A stretch of 64,000 nt of DNA from Syntrophaceae bacterium UBA6087. GTDB taxonomy: Bacteria > Desulfobacterota > Desulfomonilia > UBA1062. The number at the start of each line of letters is the position of its first letter. Position 1 is the first letter of the stretch. Below, piece after piece: positions 43,205-52,593 of the stretch. The notes beneath the pieces are model-generated. The model worked only from the letters and a program-made list of their open reading frames with translations. It was not told where the DNA came from and made no database searches. The position numbers were made by a program, and so were the translations under genes. The stretch is taken from NCBI GenBank assembly GCA_002448235.1, contig DIXF01000005.1:292666-356665 (forward strand). Direction: 5' to 3'.

Positions 43205-43969
43205 TCATTTGTGATTAAAACTATGCCATTCCATAATAAGGGCAATACATACTCCAATGAATAGCCCCATGAATACACCAATAAGAGTTACCATGAGCTT
43301 TTTGGGTTTATTTGGCTTTGTTGGTAGAGGCGTATCTCCAGCAAGAGTTACGAGCTGTAAGTTTTTGTGCTTTTCCAAAGTGCTGCAATATTGATTATAT
43401 CGCTCGTGAAGGGAATAAATCTCAGAGCCAATTAAAAACATATTTCCAGAGCCATTGAGTTGCTTTATGGGATTTTTCTTGAACTCATCAAGGTCGTTAA
43501 TATTTTCCTGTAGTATTTTTTTCTGTTCACCGATTTTGTTCATAATAAAAGGCCTGGTCTGTAAATAATGGGGCATGAGCTTAATGAGACGAGCCCCAGT
43601 CTCTTTATCCAACGCTGTTACATCTATTTGAAGTGCACGTGCATTTTTTTTAAAAGGTGATATTTTAACCTCCAGGACCTTATCTAAAAAACTATTATCC
43701 AGATCTAATTTCTGTAATTTAAGCAGTTGCAGGATATCTCTGTCCGCAAGAAATACATTAAACTCATCAACTCCAAAGCTTGCAGTAGGGTCAATCACGA
43801 CGACATTGGAAACCTTATATGAGTTTGGGGATATCAATATGTAAGCAACTGCTATTAATGATGAAAGAATAATACAAGCAAGTACTATAGGCCTCCTTTT
43901 TTTAATGACAAGGTACAATTCGTAAACATTAATTTCTCCTTCATTTACTTCAATTTCATTAGTTACCAT
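43205..43969 (-). CDS. wzz: Wzz-type chain-length regulator
   Basis: Protein of 254 residues with two membrane helices (RRPIVLACIILSSLIAVAYI near residue 30, and KLMVTLIGVFMGLFIGVCIA near the C-terminus) and a periplasmic coiled-coil domain between. The second helix is preceded by the proline-rich PLPTKPNKPKK motif of the family. It sets polymer length with Wzy. No tyrosine-kinase domain is attached, so it is the O-antigen type, not a Wzc. It lies 120 bases from each neighbour, so it may have its own promoter; a TATAAT on the minus strand lies at 44029-44034. Confidence 0.88.
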   Translation of the reverse strand: MVTNEIEVNEGEINVYELYLVIKKRRPIVLACIILSSLIAVAYILISPNSYKVSNVVVIDPTASFGVDEFNVFLADRDILQLLKLQKLDLDNSFLDKVLEVKISPFKKNARALQIDVTALDKETGARLIKLMPHYLQTRPFIMNKIGEQKKILQENINDLDEFKKNPIKQLNGSGNMFLIGSEIYSLHERYNQYCSTLEKHKNLQLVTLAGDTPLPTKPNKPKKLMVTLIGVFMGLFIGVCIALIMEWHSFNHK

Positions 43970-44089
43970 CTCTGCCCTTACCTCATAAAATTATTAATTT
44001 ATATATATTATTCTTGTTCAATAACACTATTATAACAGATATATGTATCATCAAAGCACTTAATATGTTCAGTTAGTCCAGCATCTCAA

Positions 44090-46036
44090 CTAGGCATCAT
44101 ATGAGAATTTAGGGTTATCTTGACTGGAAACATTTGGCAGATTAATCAAAGTCAACTTTTGACTAATTGAATCATTATAGGCTGGCACTAGAGACCGAAT
44201 GATGGATAATCCGGCTTCATGATCGTATGAGCTCGTAACCAGGAGATCAAAATTCTCTATAGCCCTAAAGAGTTTTTGCTCATCAACATTATTATCATGA
44301 TTGCATATTTTTATTTTATCATTCTCTGTATTAATGACGTTCTCTCCGGCTATGAGAAGCTGCTCATGAAGTTTCTCACCCGGCCTAAGCCCGATATAAT
44401 CGATTTTAATGTCTCTCCCCGGAATAAGTCCGGCAAGACGAATCATATTTTCAGCCAGATCAACTATTTTAACAGGCTCCCCCATATCAAGAAGGAAGAG
44501 CTCACCTCCTTTTCCAACCGCACCTGCCTGAAGAACGAGCATTACTGCCTCAGGAATTGTCATAAAGTACCTGGTAACTTCAGGGTGTGTAACCGTTATA
44601 GGGCCACCTGCTGATATCTGCTTTTCAAATAACGGTACCACACTGCCATTACTACCAAGAACATTACCAAACCTCACGATGACAAATCGGGTTCCGTTCC
44701 CGTTCATTGACTGAATTACCATCTCTGCCACTCTTTTGGTTGCACCCATGACAGAGGTTGGACGAACTGCTTTATCAGTTGATATCATAACGAATTTCTC
44801 TACCTTATACTTACATGCAACAGAGGCGAGCTTAAATGTTCCAAGAATATTTGTGTTAATAGAATCAAGTGGAGCTAGCTCCATCATAGGTACGTGCTTA
44901 TACGCGGCTGCATGGAACACAATCTGGGGTTGGTATTTTTTAAATATTGAATCAAGGCCCTTCGAATTTCTGATGTCTCCAATACAAGGTATGATTTCTA
45001 TATCTGTCAGAATTTTATTCAGTTCCATTTCTATTGTGTAAAGCGGTGTCTCTGCATTATCAAGCAGTATAAGTCTTCGGGGTCGGAACCCCATAATCTG
45101 CCTGGCAAGCTCGGAACCTATTGACCCTCCGGCACCTGTCACCAATACATCTTTTCCCTTGAGATCTTTTGAAACTTTATCCATGTCAAGGCAAACAGGT
45201 TCTCGTTCAAGAAGATCTTCTATTCTGATATCCCGCAGGTGATCAACAACAACTCCATTTATTCTCTCAGTAAGTGATGGAATGACTTTAACCCTTACTC
45301 CGAGACCTGCGCACAACTCAACCAGAGTCTTTATCTTCCCGGCCTTGAATTCATGACTTGCAATAAGGATATCATCTATATGGTATTGATTGAGAATGTG
45401 GGGCATATCTTCGAGAGACCCTAAGATCGGTATGCCGTGAATTTTCATTCCCCGGTAAGCATATTTCTCCTCAATAAAGCCAATTATGCGGAAGGATTGT
45501 TCATGCCCTCCATGAAACTCTCTAAAAAGCTGTTCTGCAAGTGGACCCGTACCTATTACCAAAACTTTTTTGCTGGTCAACTTCTCATTACGCCAGAACA
45601 GTATTTCATCCATGAAATCTGGACTTTTCTGGTAATACAGGCGAACGAACAAACGTACACCCCCAATGGCAACGACAGTGAAAATCATATCAGAAATAAT
45701 GATTGCGCGGGATATACCATTGAAGTGATAAAACATTGACAGGAAAACAACAAATAGTAGCGATCCTGCAAGCGAACTTTTAATGACATTATAGAGGTCC
45801 AGTACACCTGTATATCTCCACATTCCCCGGTAAAGATCGAATAGAAAGAAGCAGATGATCTTGCAGAGGAGTAGCGGTGCGAGTGTCTTTGCAAATAGCG
45901 TTATGTCTTGAGGGGCTAACCGTCCCTCGTACCGCAGCCAATATGAACTGAAATAACAGACGCAAAGTAATATTATATCGCAAAGCAACATTACCCAAAA
46001 ATTCTTGCGGAAAAATATTCTCATTAAACTCTCCAT
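44090..46036 (-). CDS. wbpM: Membrane-bound UDP-GlcNAc C6 dehydratase (WbpM/PglF type)
   Basis: Protein of 648 residues with four N-terminal helices, a CoA-binding-like Rossmann domain (KKVLVIGTGPLAEQLFREF) and a C-terminal SDR domain: NAD motif GAGGSIGS (301-308), IVFHAAAYKHVPMMEL, and the catalytic stretch ISTDKAVRPTSVMGATKR with Met430 in place of tyrosine and Lys434. The met-for-tyr change is characteristic of the large membrane dehydratases that make UDP-4-keto-6-deoxy-GlcNAc for QuiNAc, bacillosamine or FucNAc-type sugars. It marks the start of the second polysaccharide block. Confidence 0.93.
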   Translation of the reverse strand: MESLMRIFFRKNFWVMLLCDIILLCVCYFSSYWLRYEGRLAPQDITLFAKTLAPLLLCKIICFFLFDLYRGMWRYTGVLDLYNVIKSSLAGSLLFVVFLSMFYHFNGISRAIIISDMIFTVVAIGGVRLFVRLYYQKSPDFMDEILFWRNEKLTSKKVLVIGTGPLAEQLFREFHGGHEQSFRIIGFIEEKYAYRGMKIHGIPILGSLEDMPHILNQYHIDDILIASHEFKAGKIKTLVELCAGLGVRVKVIPSLTERINGVVVDHLRDIRIEDLLEREPVCLDMDKVSKDLKGKDVLVTGAGGSIGSELARQIMGFRPRRLILLDNAETPLYTIEMELNKILTDIEIIPCIGDIRNSKGLDSIFKKYQPQIVFHAAAYKHVPMMELAPLDSINTNILGTFKLASVACKYKVEKFVMISTDKAVRPTSVMGATKRVAEMVIQSMNGNGTRFVIVRFGNVLGSNGSVVPLFEKQISAGGPITVTHPEVTRYFMTIPEAVMLVLQAGAVGKGGELFLLDMGEPVKIVDLAENMIRLAGLIPGRDIKIDYIGLRPGEKLHEQLLIAGENVINTENDKIKICNHDNNVDEQKLFRAIENFDLLVTSSYDHEAGLSIIRSLVPAYNDSISQKLTLINLPNVSSQDNPKFSYDA

Positions 46037-46172
46037 CAGGGTATCAGATCAATCTTCATGAATAAACTAATATAAAGTTTCGTACAAAATATCAAATCAA
46101 AACATGAATCAAAAATATCCCCATCTCAGGGTTTTTTGGATTCATCAAGCAACTATGCTCTGAAGAGATATC

Positions 46173-46733
46173 TCAATGCCTTACGCCTTCCTTTTTAATA
46201 ACCTTGTAAAAGGTAAATGCCAAAATTTTTAAGTTCAGGAGAAATGATTTGTTTTCTAGATAATATGCATCGTACTCGACTTTTATTGGGATAGGGAGGT
46301 CATCCCGACCATTCACCTGAGCCCATCCAGTGATCCCGGGTGTAATCTTATGGACACCCTTCTCTGTTCTCAATGCAATAAGATCCGCCTGGTTAAATAA
46401 AGCAGGACGAGGACCAACAAAGCTCATGTGCCCTCTGAAAACACTCCATAGTTGTGGCAATTCATCCAAACTGAATTTTCGCAAGAAAGGCCCAATTGGT
46501 GTATAATATTTGTCTGGATTATCCAGAAGATGCGTTGCAACGATAGGGGTATCACTACGCATTGTCCGAAACTTGGGCATTTTAAAGATAGTATTATTGA
46601 GTCCCACCCTATCCGACCAATACAGGATTTGACCTTTTGACGTAAGCTTTATTGAAACAGCGATTAGAAGCATAGGGAAACTAAATAAACATAACAGAAA
46701 AAAAGAACATACCACATCAAACAGACGCTTCAC
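46173..46733 (-). CDS. Initiating phosphoglycosyltransferase (short PglC type)
   Basis: Protein of 186 residues, a minimal monotopic sugar-phosphate transferase: one N-terminal reentrant hydrophobic helix (KRLFDVVCSFFLLCLFSFP), then FRTMRSD, FSLDELPQLWSVFRGHMSFVG, GPRPALF and ITGWAQVNGRDDLP. Short enzymes of this kind usually transfer a di-N-acetyl or 6-deoxy amino sugar such as diNAcBac, QuiNAc or FucNAc. Adjoining dehydratase and epimerase genes fit. It is the second initiating enzyme of the window. Confidence 0.92.
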   Translation of the reverse strand: MKRLFDVVCSFFLLCLFSFPMLLIAVSIKLTSKGQILYWSDRVGLNNTIFKMPKFRTMRSDTPIVATHLLDNPDKYYTPIGPFLRKFSLDELPQLWSVFRGHMSFVGPRPALFNQADLIALRTEKGVHKITPGITGWAQVNGRDDLPIPIKVEYDAYYLENKSFLLNLKILAFTFYKVIKKEGVRH

Positions 46734-47735
46734 TCACAAATCTCCCATCTTTCTCATATACTCAACAGCTTGTTGCCATCCGGAAATCAAATCATATTTG
46801 GGTACAAATCCAAGCTGCGACTGTATCCGCTTGCTTTCTACAGCAATGTCTTCTGTATATTTATCTATCGAAGAACGTCCAATCGGCGAGCGTATACCCA
46901 GCATTCTTGAACCGTCTTCAACAATTCCTGCAATTTTACGAACCAAAACGGAGGGGAGAGAAAATCGTGGAACTGTCTTACCTAGAGCATTGCACATAGC
47001 GAATATTATCTCATTCATTGTATGAAACTGACCGTCTGAAACATTATACACATTCCCTGCTGCTAAAGAATGAGAGACGGCCAGGACTGCAGCTTGAGAA
47101 ACATCTTTGTCATAAACTAGAGTACGCCGGTTATTCCCGTTACCGATGGGAATGAACCAACCTTTTGCAAGAGCTTGAAGAAGCTTTTCATAATTACCCT
47201 TAACTCGCTCTCCATATATTGCTCCTAAACGCAGTACTGTGCCCAAAGGTTTCCCATGGTCATCTCTTGTATTCAATACAATCTTTTCAGCAGCAAGTTT
47301 TGTCTTTGCATAATACGTATCTGGATTTGTTGGTGACTGCTCCTCTAATGCTTGCCCATGTGACTGTCCATACACCGCTATCGTACTGAATAGTACGACA
47401 CGACAGACATTTGCTTTCATTGCTGCCTCGACTACTTTTTCTGTACCTCCAACGTTTATCCTTTCATATTTATCATGCAAGTCGGGCGAAGGGTTGACAA
47501 TGTGAAGGAGCGCAGCCATATGCACGACCGCGTCTACACCTTGCATTGCAGATTTTACCGCCCCATAATCAGTAATATCGCCTGTCACAATTTCAATATC
47601 CTGAGGGAATATACTCCTAGAAGGCGTATCAATAGAGAATGTGCGGATTTTATATCCTGCTTGGTGCAGTGCTTGGACAACACACGGCCCCACAGCACCG
47701 CTAGCACCGGTAACAAGAATAGTTTTTTCTAACAA
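46734..47735 (-). CDS. NAD(P)-dependent sugar epimerase/reductase (SDR)
   Basis: Extended SDR protein of 333 residues. Nucleotide loop TGASGAVGPCVV (9-20), VVHMAALLH, and the YYAKTKLAAEK catalytic Tyr-x3-Lys. Similar to WbpV/WbpK-type reductases that turn UDP-4-keto-6-deoxy-HexNAc into UDP-QuiNAc or UDP-D-FucNAc, or to UDP-glucose 4-epimerases. It directly abuts the short phosphoglycosyltransferase gene, so its product may be that enzyme's donor sugar (made from the WbpM-like product). This pairing is inferred. Confidence 0.82.
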   Translation of the reverse strand: MLEKTILVTGASGAVGPCVVQALHQAGYKIRTFSIDTPSRSIFPQDIEIVTGDITDYGAVKSAMQGVDAVVHMAALLHIVNPSPDLHDKYERINVGGTEKVVEAAMKANVCRVVLFSTIAVYGQSHGQALEEQSPTNPDTYYAKTKLAAEKIVLNTRDDHGKPLGTVLRLGAIYGERVKGNYEKLLQALAKGWFIPIGNGNNRRTLVYDKDVSQAAVLAVSHSLAAGNVYNVSDGQFHTMNEIIFAMCNALGKTVPRFSLPSVLVRKIAGIVEDGSRMLGIRSPIGRSSIDKYTEDIAVESKRIQSQLGFVPKYDLISGWQQAVEYMRKMGDL

Positions 47736-47747
47736 ATTATAGAACCT

Positions 47748-48998
47748 TCATGATCTAGAAATAATACTTTTTAATAACTCGTCATACTTATTGGTCACAG
47801 CCTCGCGGGAATAATGAAGAACAACGTGTTCTCGGCCTGACATGCCCATCTTCTGCCATTCATGCTGGTTGTGATATGCTCGCAAAATCATCTCAGCCAA
47901 AGCTTCAGCCGATCCAGGTAACACTGAAGCCCCGCATGAGGAGTCACACAGCAAGCGTGCCAGATCAGAATTCTGGTCTGTGACAGCCAATACAGGCCGT
48001 GCACACGCCATGATACGATACACTTTTGATGGTATGGCTTCGAAACCGGTCTCGATTGCCTGGGGCACCAAGCAAACATCAGATGCGGCATATGCCTGAC
48101 CCATCAGAGAATATTGCTGATAAGGCAAAAAAATAAAATTGCGAAGATTAGACTGATCGATTCTCTCTCGGAGTGACTCACGGAGGGTACCATCACCCAT
48201 CATCAAAAAACAGATTCCCGTCTCTCCTCCCAAGGATTTGGCAACATCGATAAAAGTATCCAATCCCTGTGCAGGTCCCATGTTCCCTGCATAACTTATA
48301 ACGAATTTGTTATGAATATTGTAATTACGGCTAAAGTCATTATTTTTTGGCAAAGGCACCAGATCCGTTACATCAACAAAATTGGGAATGACATGGACTT
48401 TATCGATTGGTATTCCTTTCTTTATGAGCTGCTCGCGCATCCGTGGTGCGATGACGGTTACTGCCGATGACTTGGAATACACAAACTTTTCCAATCGATA
48501 CAGAAAATCGATGATCCTACGATTTCTAATTGCGCCAAGTCGTATGGCAATATCTGGATATATTTCCTGAACATTGTAAATATATGGTGCTCTACGCAGT
48601 ACGCCCAGCAACCAAGAACATATTCCGATTGTCAGAGGCGGAGAGGGCGAAAAAATAACGGACGGGCGAGGTACTATCGTCAGCCCTGCGATTACACTTA
48701 TAAGGTGGAAAAATGCCCAGGCCAGAAGCCGCCACAGTATATTTTGCCCTTTAGGTGGCATAAACGTATGGTATACGGTTATGCCATTGAATTTACTCCG
48801 GTACAGTATTCTGCCCCACATTGGCCTCAAGGGCTGATGTTTCTCGCATTCCTCATTTCGATTATAGTGTGGAATTGTCGTGATCACAGTCATATGATGC
48901 CCGTTTTTTTCCAGATCAATAGCAAGTTCACCCATAATCTGCGCTGTTGATACATTGTCTGGTGGAAAAACAAGAGATAACAATAATATTTCAGCCAC
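47748..48998 (-). CDS. wbuB: GT4 glycosyltransferase, WbuB-like
   Basis: GT-B enzyme of 416 residues. The N-terminal domain starts LLLSLVFPPDNVSTAQIMGE; NKFVISYAGNMGPAQGLDTF, FLMMGDGTLRESLRE and AIPSKVYRIMACARPVL complete the donor domain (usual E-x7-E replaced by P-S-K-V-Y-x-I, as in WbuB-like enzymes). WbuB adds L-FucNAc in organisms with fnlABC genes, and here it follows the three fnl homologues. The amidino-sugar genes upstream suggest the transferred sugar could be FucNAc or its acetamidino form. Confidence 0.8.
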   Translation of the reverse strand: MAEILLLSLVFPPDNVSTAQIMGELAIDLEKNGHHMTVITTIPHYNRNEECEKHQPLRPMWGRILYRSKFNGITVYHTFMPPKGQNILWRLLAWAFFHLISVIAGLTIVPRPSVIFSPSPPLTIGICSWLLGVLRRAPYIYNVQEIYPDIAIRLGAIRNRRIIDFLYRLEKFVYSKSSAVTVIAPRMREQLIKKGIPIDKVHVIPNFVDVTDLVPLPKNNDFSRNYNIHNKFVISYAGNMGPAQGLDTFIDVAKSLGGETGICFLMMGDGTLRESLRERIDQSNLRNFIFLPYQQYSLMGQAYAASDVCLVPQAIETGFEAIPSKVYRIMACARPVLAVTDQNSDLARLLCDSSCGASVLPGSAEALAEMILRAYHNQHEWQKMGMSGREHVVLHYSREAVTNKYDELLKSIISRS

Positions 48999-49079
48999 TT
49001 TTATCCTTTAACCCTCAAGAATCTTATTCCCATCAACTTCACAAAGCTCATAACTCCGCATGGGAAAGGCATCAAAGCC

Positions 49080-50201
49080 TTATGTCTTTCTCCAAACGAC
49101 TCGATTCACGTAATCAGTATAACTCATTATGATTCTGACAACCTTCTCGGAAACATTAGGAACGTTGTAATCTTCAACTATTTTCGATAAACGGTCAGCT
49201 CCCCTTGGCTGCTTCTCAATGATAGCAAGAGCATCCTTAACCCTTGGCCAGGATAGTCCAACCATTGTCACCGCCCCTTCCTCCATGCCTTCTGGACGTT
49301 CATGAGCCTGCCTGATATTAAGAGCAGGGAAATTCAGAATTGATGATTCTTCGGTTATCGTGCCGCTGTCAGAAAGCACGGCATGGGCATTGATCTGGAG
49401 ATTCACATAATCACTGAGTCCAAAAGGTTTGTGCAATTCCACCAGTGAAGGCAGGCTGATTTTCTCCTGTTCGATTCGCTTTCTCGTTCGAGGATGGGTT
49501 GTCATGATAACTCGCTTGCCATAAGTAGCAGCCAGCCTATTGAGTAGCTCTATCAGCGACCGGAAATTATCCTCGTCATCAACATTTTCTTCCCGGTGGC
49601 AGCTCACCACAAAGTATCCCCTATCTTTCAGATCAAGCCGGCCTCTGATAACCGATTTCTGAATTTTGGGCATATAGTGATGTAGAACCTCAAACATGGG
49701 GCTGCCCGTTTTAATTACACGATCCGGCGGGAATCCCTCACGGAGGAGATACTCACGGCTGATCGTACTGTAGGGCATGTTAATATCACTTATATGGTCA
49801 ACAATCTTTCGATTGATCTCCTCAGGCACGCGTTGATCGAAACAACGGTTGCCCGCCTCCATATGGAAGACCGGGAATTTCCTGCGCTTGGCGGAAATAG
49901 CCGCAAGACAACTGTTGGTGTCGCCCAGGATTAACACAGCGTCTGGCTTTATTTGGGCGAGTACTTCATCTGAACGACTGATAACCAATCCGATCGTTTC
50001 GGCGGCATTCTTCCCTGCAGCTTCCAAAAAATAATCCGGCTTGCGGATTTCAAGATCATCAAAAAGTATCTGATTTAGCTCGAAATCGTAATTTTGACCT
50101 GTATGGACTATCACATGTTCGACATAGCGATCCAATGCAGCAATGACGCGAGATAGGCGAATGATCTCAGGTCTTGTACCAATTATCGTTGCCACCTTCA
50201 T
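49080..50201 (-). CDS. fnlC: UDP-N-acetyl-L-fucosamine synthase (C2 epimerase, FnlC/WbjD-like)
   Basis: Protein of 373 residues of the UDP-GlcNAc 2-epimerase family: MKVATIIGTRPEIIRLSRVI, HVIVHTGQNYDFELNQILF, AVLILGDTNSCLA, FHMEAGNRCFDQRVPEEINR, and SDSGTITEESSILNFPALNIR. The last step of UDP-L-FucNAc synthesis, C2 epimerisation of the pneumosamine form. The ATG at 50201 begins the family's conserved start, one base after the previous stop; an in-frame ATG at 50246 lies inside that gene. Confidence 0.88.
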   Translation of the reverse strand: MKVATIIGTRPEIIRLSRVIAALDRYVEHVIVHTGQNYDFELNQILFDDLEIRKPDYFLEAAGKNAAETIGLVISRSDEVLAQIKPDAVLILGDTNSCLAAISAKRRKFPVFHMEAGNRCFDQRVPEEINRKIVDHISDINMPYSTISREYLLREGFPPDRVIKTGSPMFEVLHHYMPKIQKSVIRGRLDLKDRGYFVVSCHREENVDDEDNFRSLIELLNRLAATYGKRVIMTTHPRTRKRIEQEKISLPSLVELHKPFGLSDYVNLQINAHAVLSDSGTITEESSILNFPALNIRQAHERPEGMEEGAVTMVGLSWPRVKDALAIIEKQPRGADRLSKIVEDYNVPNVSEKVVRIIMSYTDYVNRVVWRKT

Positions 50202-50202
50202 A

Positions 50203-51378
50203 TCATTGAACCTCACAATAGTAAGTGTCCGGATCTTCCGGATCAAAGATCTGATTTGCCCAGAATAACGTCACCAGTTCCGATTCTCCGACGTTTTCGA
50301 TTGAATGGGTATAACCGGGTGGTATGTCCACAACTTGGAACTTATCACCGCTGACTCGGTATTCAATTACGTTCAACCTACGCCCGTTTACCTTTGCCTC
50401 CTGTCCCCCTACCTCTGTCCTGATATCTCTAAAGCGGATGATAGCTTCTCCCTGGACGACAAGAAATTTCTCCGTCTTTGTGTGATGATAATGGTTTCCC
50501 CGTGTAATGCCTGGTTTTGTGCGGGAGACAAAAATCTGGCCGAACGATGCAGACTTCAGAAACTCCGCCAGACTTCCTCTATTATCCGTTTTTATATCAA
50601 GTTCATATGAAAAATCAGGTTCTTCAAGGTAAGACAAGTAAGTAGCATACAGCCGGCAGATGAAAGGATCATTAAATGCAGGCGCATGTAAAGAGGATCG
50701 AATTGCCTTGAAAGAATGAATTATATCGACTAATGCGCCAAGGGTTATTTTCAAAGCCGGAGTAATTTCTGCATAAACAGATTCAGATGAAGAAGTAAAG
50801 TGCTTCGGTGGAGACGTCAAAAGACCAGCAGCCTCCATCATAGCCGCACATACGTCGTCCACATAGACCAAATTTATTTCACTGGAGGGATCATTAACAG
50901 TAATGGGAAGATTGCGCGCAATATTGTGGCAGAACGTGGCGACAGCAGAGTTGTAATTGGGACGACACCATTTGCCGAACACATTCTTCATCCGTAAAAT
51001 GACGATTCGAATGCCGGTTTGTTCAGAAAGTTTCAATAATTCTTCTTCTGCCCTTCGCTTGCTTATTCCATAAGGATTATCCAACGTGGCCTGGATCGAA
51101 GAGGAAAAGATGATGGTCGGCTTACGGTCAAGCTCCGTCAACCGTTCACAGAGCTCTTGGGTAAAACCGGCATTGCCGGAGTCGTAATCTTCCACTTTAT
51201 CCGGACGGTTGATACCGGCCAGGTGAAAAATTACATCGGCTGTTGCCAGCCCTTCATCTAAAAGAGATTCGGGTGCACCCAGATCGTATTCGACTATCTC
51301 AACGTCGGATTGCCGCTTGAGCACGACAACCAGATTTCTCCCAATAAACCCGGATGAGCCTGTAACCAATAGTTTCAT
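50203..51378 (-). CDS. fnlB: Bifunctional reductase/cupin epimerase (FnlB/CapF/WbjC-like)
   Basis: Protein of 391 residues. N-terminal SDR domain: VTGSSGFIGRNLVV (5-18), VIFHLAGINRP and NPYGISKRRAEEE with Tyr-x3-Lys. C-terminal cupin: GITRGNHYHHTKTEKFLVVQ with the metal-binding histidines, then VVDIPPGYTHSIENVG. CapF-type enzymes epimerise at C3 and reduce C4 in the route to UDP-L-FucNAc. It lies between FnlA- and FnlC-like genes in pathway order. Confidence 0.92.
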   Translation of the reverse strand: MKLLVTGSSGFIGRNLVVVLKRQSDVEIVEYDLGAPESLLDEGLATADVIFHLAGINRPDKVEDYDSGNAGFTQELCERLTELDRKPTIIFSSSIQATLDNPYGISKRRAEEELLKLSEQTGIRIVILRMKNVFGKWCRPNYNSAVATFCHNIARNLPITVNDPSSEINLVYVDDVCAAMMEAAGLLTSPPKHFTSSSESVYAEITPALKITLGALVDIIHSFKAIRSSLHAPAFNDPFICRLYATYLSYLEEPDFSYELDIKTDNRGSLAEFLKSASFGQIFVSRTKPGITRGNHYHHTKTEKFLVVQGEAIIRFRDIRTEVGGQEAKVNGRRLNVIEYRVSGDKFQVVDIPPGYTHSIENVGESELVTLFWANQIFDPEDPDTYYCEVQ

Positions 51379-51428
51379 CTTAATATGCTCTCTAATCCAT
51401 CGTTACTCGTACTTCTGTTTGTAGCACA

Positions 51429-52454
51429 TCACCTTTCCAGTTTCTCCCCTTTTAGAGCACGCTGAATTATTTCCAGTTTGAGAAGCAAGCTCATCATGCC
51501 TTCGACATCAAGTCGTTTGGTGTTGTGAGAATTATAATCATCTTTCAAAGAAATCTCTTCCTGACCTTCGACGAAGTAACAGGCATAATTTAGATCGCGG
51601 ACATCGGCGGGGACACGGAAATAATTCCCCATATCTTCAGCTTTGGACATTTCTTCTCGATTAAGAAGCGTTTCGTATAGCTTCTCCCCGTGGCGTGTAC
51701 CGATAATGCGTATATCGTTCTTGGCATGGAAGAGTCTCAGCATCGCTTCTGCTAATACAGATATCGTCGCTGCCGGCGCCTTCTGTACAAAGATATCGCC
51801 CGGATTTCCATTCAGGAATGCATAGAGAACCAGATCCACCGCATCATCAATCGTCATCATAAAACGCGTCATATTCGGGTCAGTCACGGTCAAAGGGATG
51901 CCTTCCTGAATCTGGCTCAGAAAAAGGGGAATCACCGACCCTCTGGAGGCCATGACATTGCCATATCGCGTGCCGCAGAATATCGTACGTTTATTTCCAT
52001 ACATACGAGCCTTGGCGACCATCAATTTCTCCATCAAGGCCTTGGACATGCCCATGGCATTAATGGGATAGACAGCCTTATCGGTGCTCAGCACGATCAG
52101 GCTTTTCACACCGCAGGCCATAGCCGTGTTCATTACATTTTCTGCGCCCAGGTCGTTTGTGCGAATAGCCTCTATCGGGAAAAATTCACACGAAGGCACT
52201 TGCTTGAGCGCTGCAGCATGAAACACATAGTCCACATCCTGCATGGCTGGCAGAATGCTATCTTGGTTTCGGACGTCGCCAATAAAGAATTTAACCTTGG
52301 GACTGGCCAAAGCAATGCGCAAGTCCTCCTGCTTCTTCTCGTCCCGGCTGAAAACTCTTATTTCGTGAATATCCGTGTGGAGGAATCGCCTCAGAACGGC
52401 ATTGCCGAAGGTGCCTGTACCACCGGTGATTAAGAGGATCTTGTTTTTGAACAT
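51429..52454 (-). CDS. fnlA: UDP-GlcNAc 4,6-dehydratase/5-epimerase (FnlA/CapE/WbjB-like)
   Basis: SDR protein of 341 residues that starts the UDP-L-FucNAc pathway. NAD loop LLITGGTGTFGNAVL (7-21), VFHAAALKQVPSCEF, and the catalytic stretch STDKAVYPINAMGMSK with Met134 and Lys138 in place of the usual Tyr-x3-Lys, as in CapE. A gene directly upstream of fnlB (50 bases between). Confidence 0.92.
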   Translation of the reverse strand: MFKNKILLITGGTGTFGNAVLRRFLHTDIHEIRVFSRDEKKQEDLRIALASPKVKFFIGDVRNQDSILPAMQDVDYVFHAAALKQVPSCEFFPIEAIRTNDLGAENVMNTAMACGVKSLIVLSTDKAVYPINAMGMSKALMEKLMVAKARMYGNKRTIFCGTRYGNVMASRGSVIPLFLSQIQEGIPLTVTDPNMTRFMMTIDDAVDLVLYAFLNGNPGDIFVQKAPAATISVLAEAMLRLFHAKNDIRIIGTRHGEKLYETLLNREEMSKAEDMGNYFRVPADVRDLNYACYFVEGQEEISLKDDYNSHNTKRLDVEGMMSLLLKLEIIQRALKGEKLER

Positions 52455-52593
52455 AATTAAACCTTATTGTTCATGTATTAAAGCCCTCTGAGTATATTCA
52501 GGAGCGACTACCGCCATTGGATCTCCTTCTAGCATTGAGCTGCCCAAAGGAGTGAATTCAGGTCCACGACGGTCTCATTGCCGCACCAAGAGA

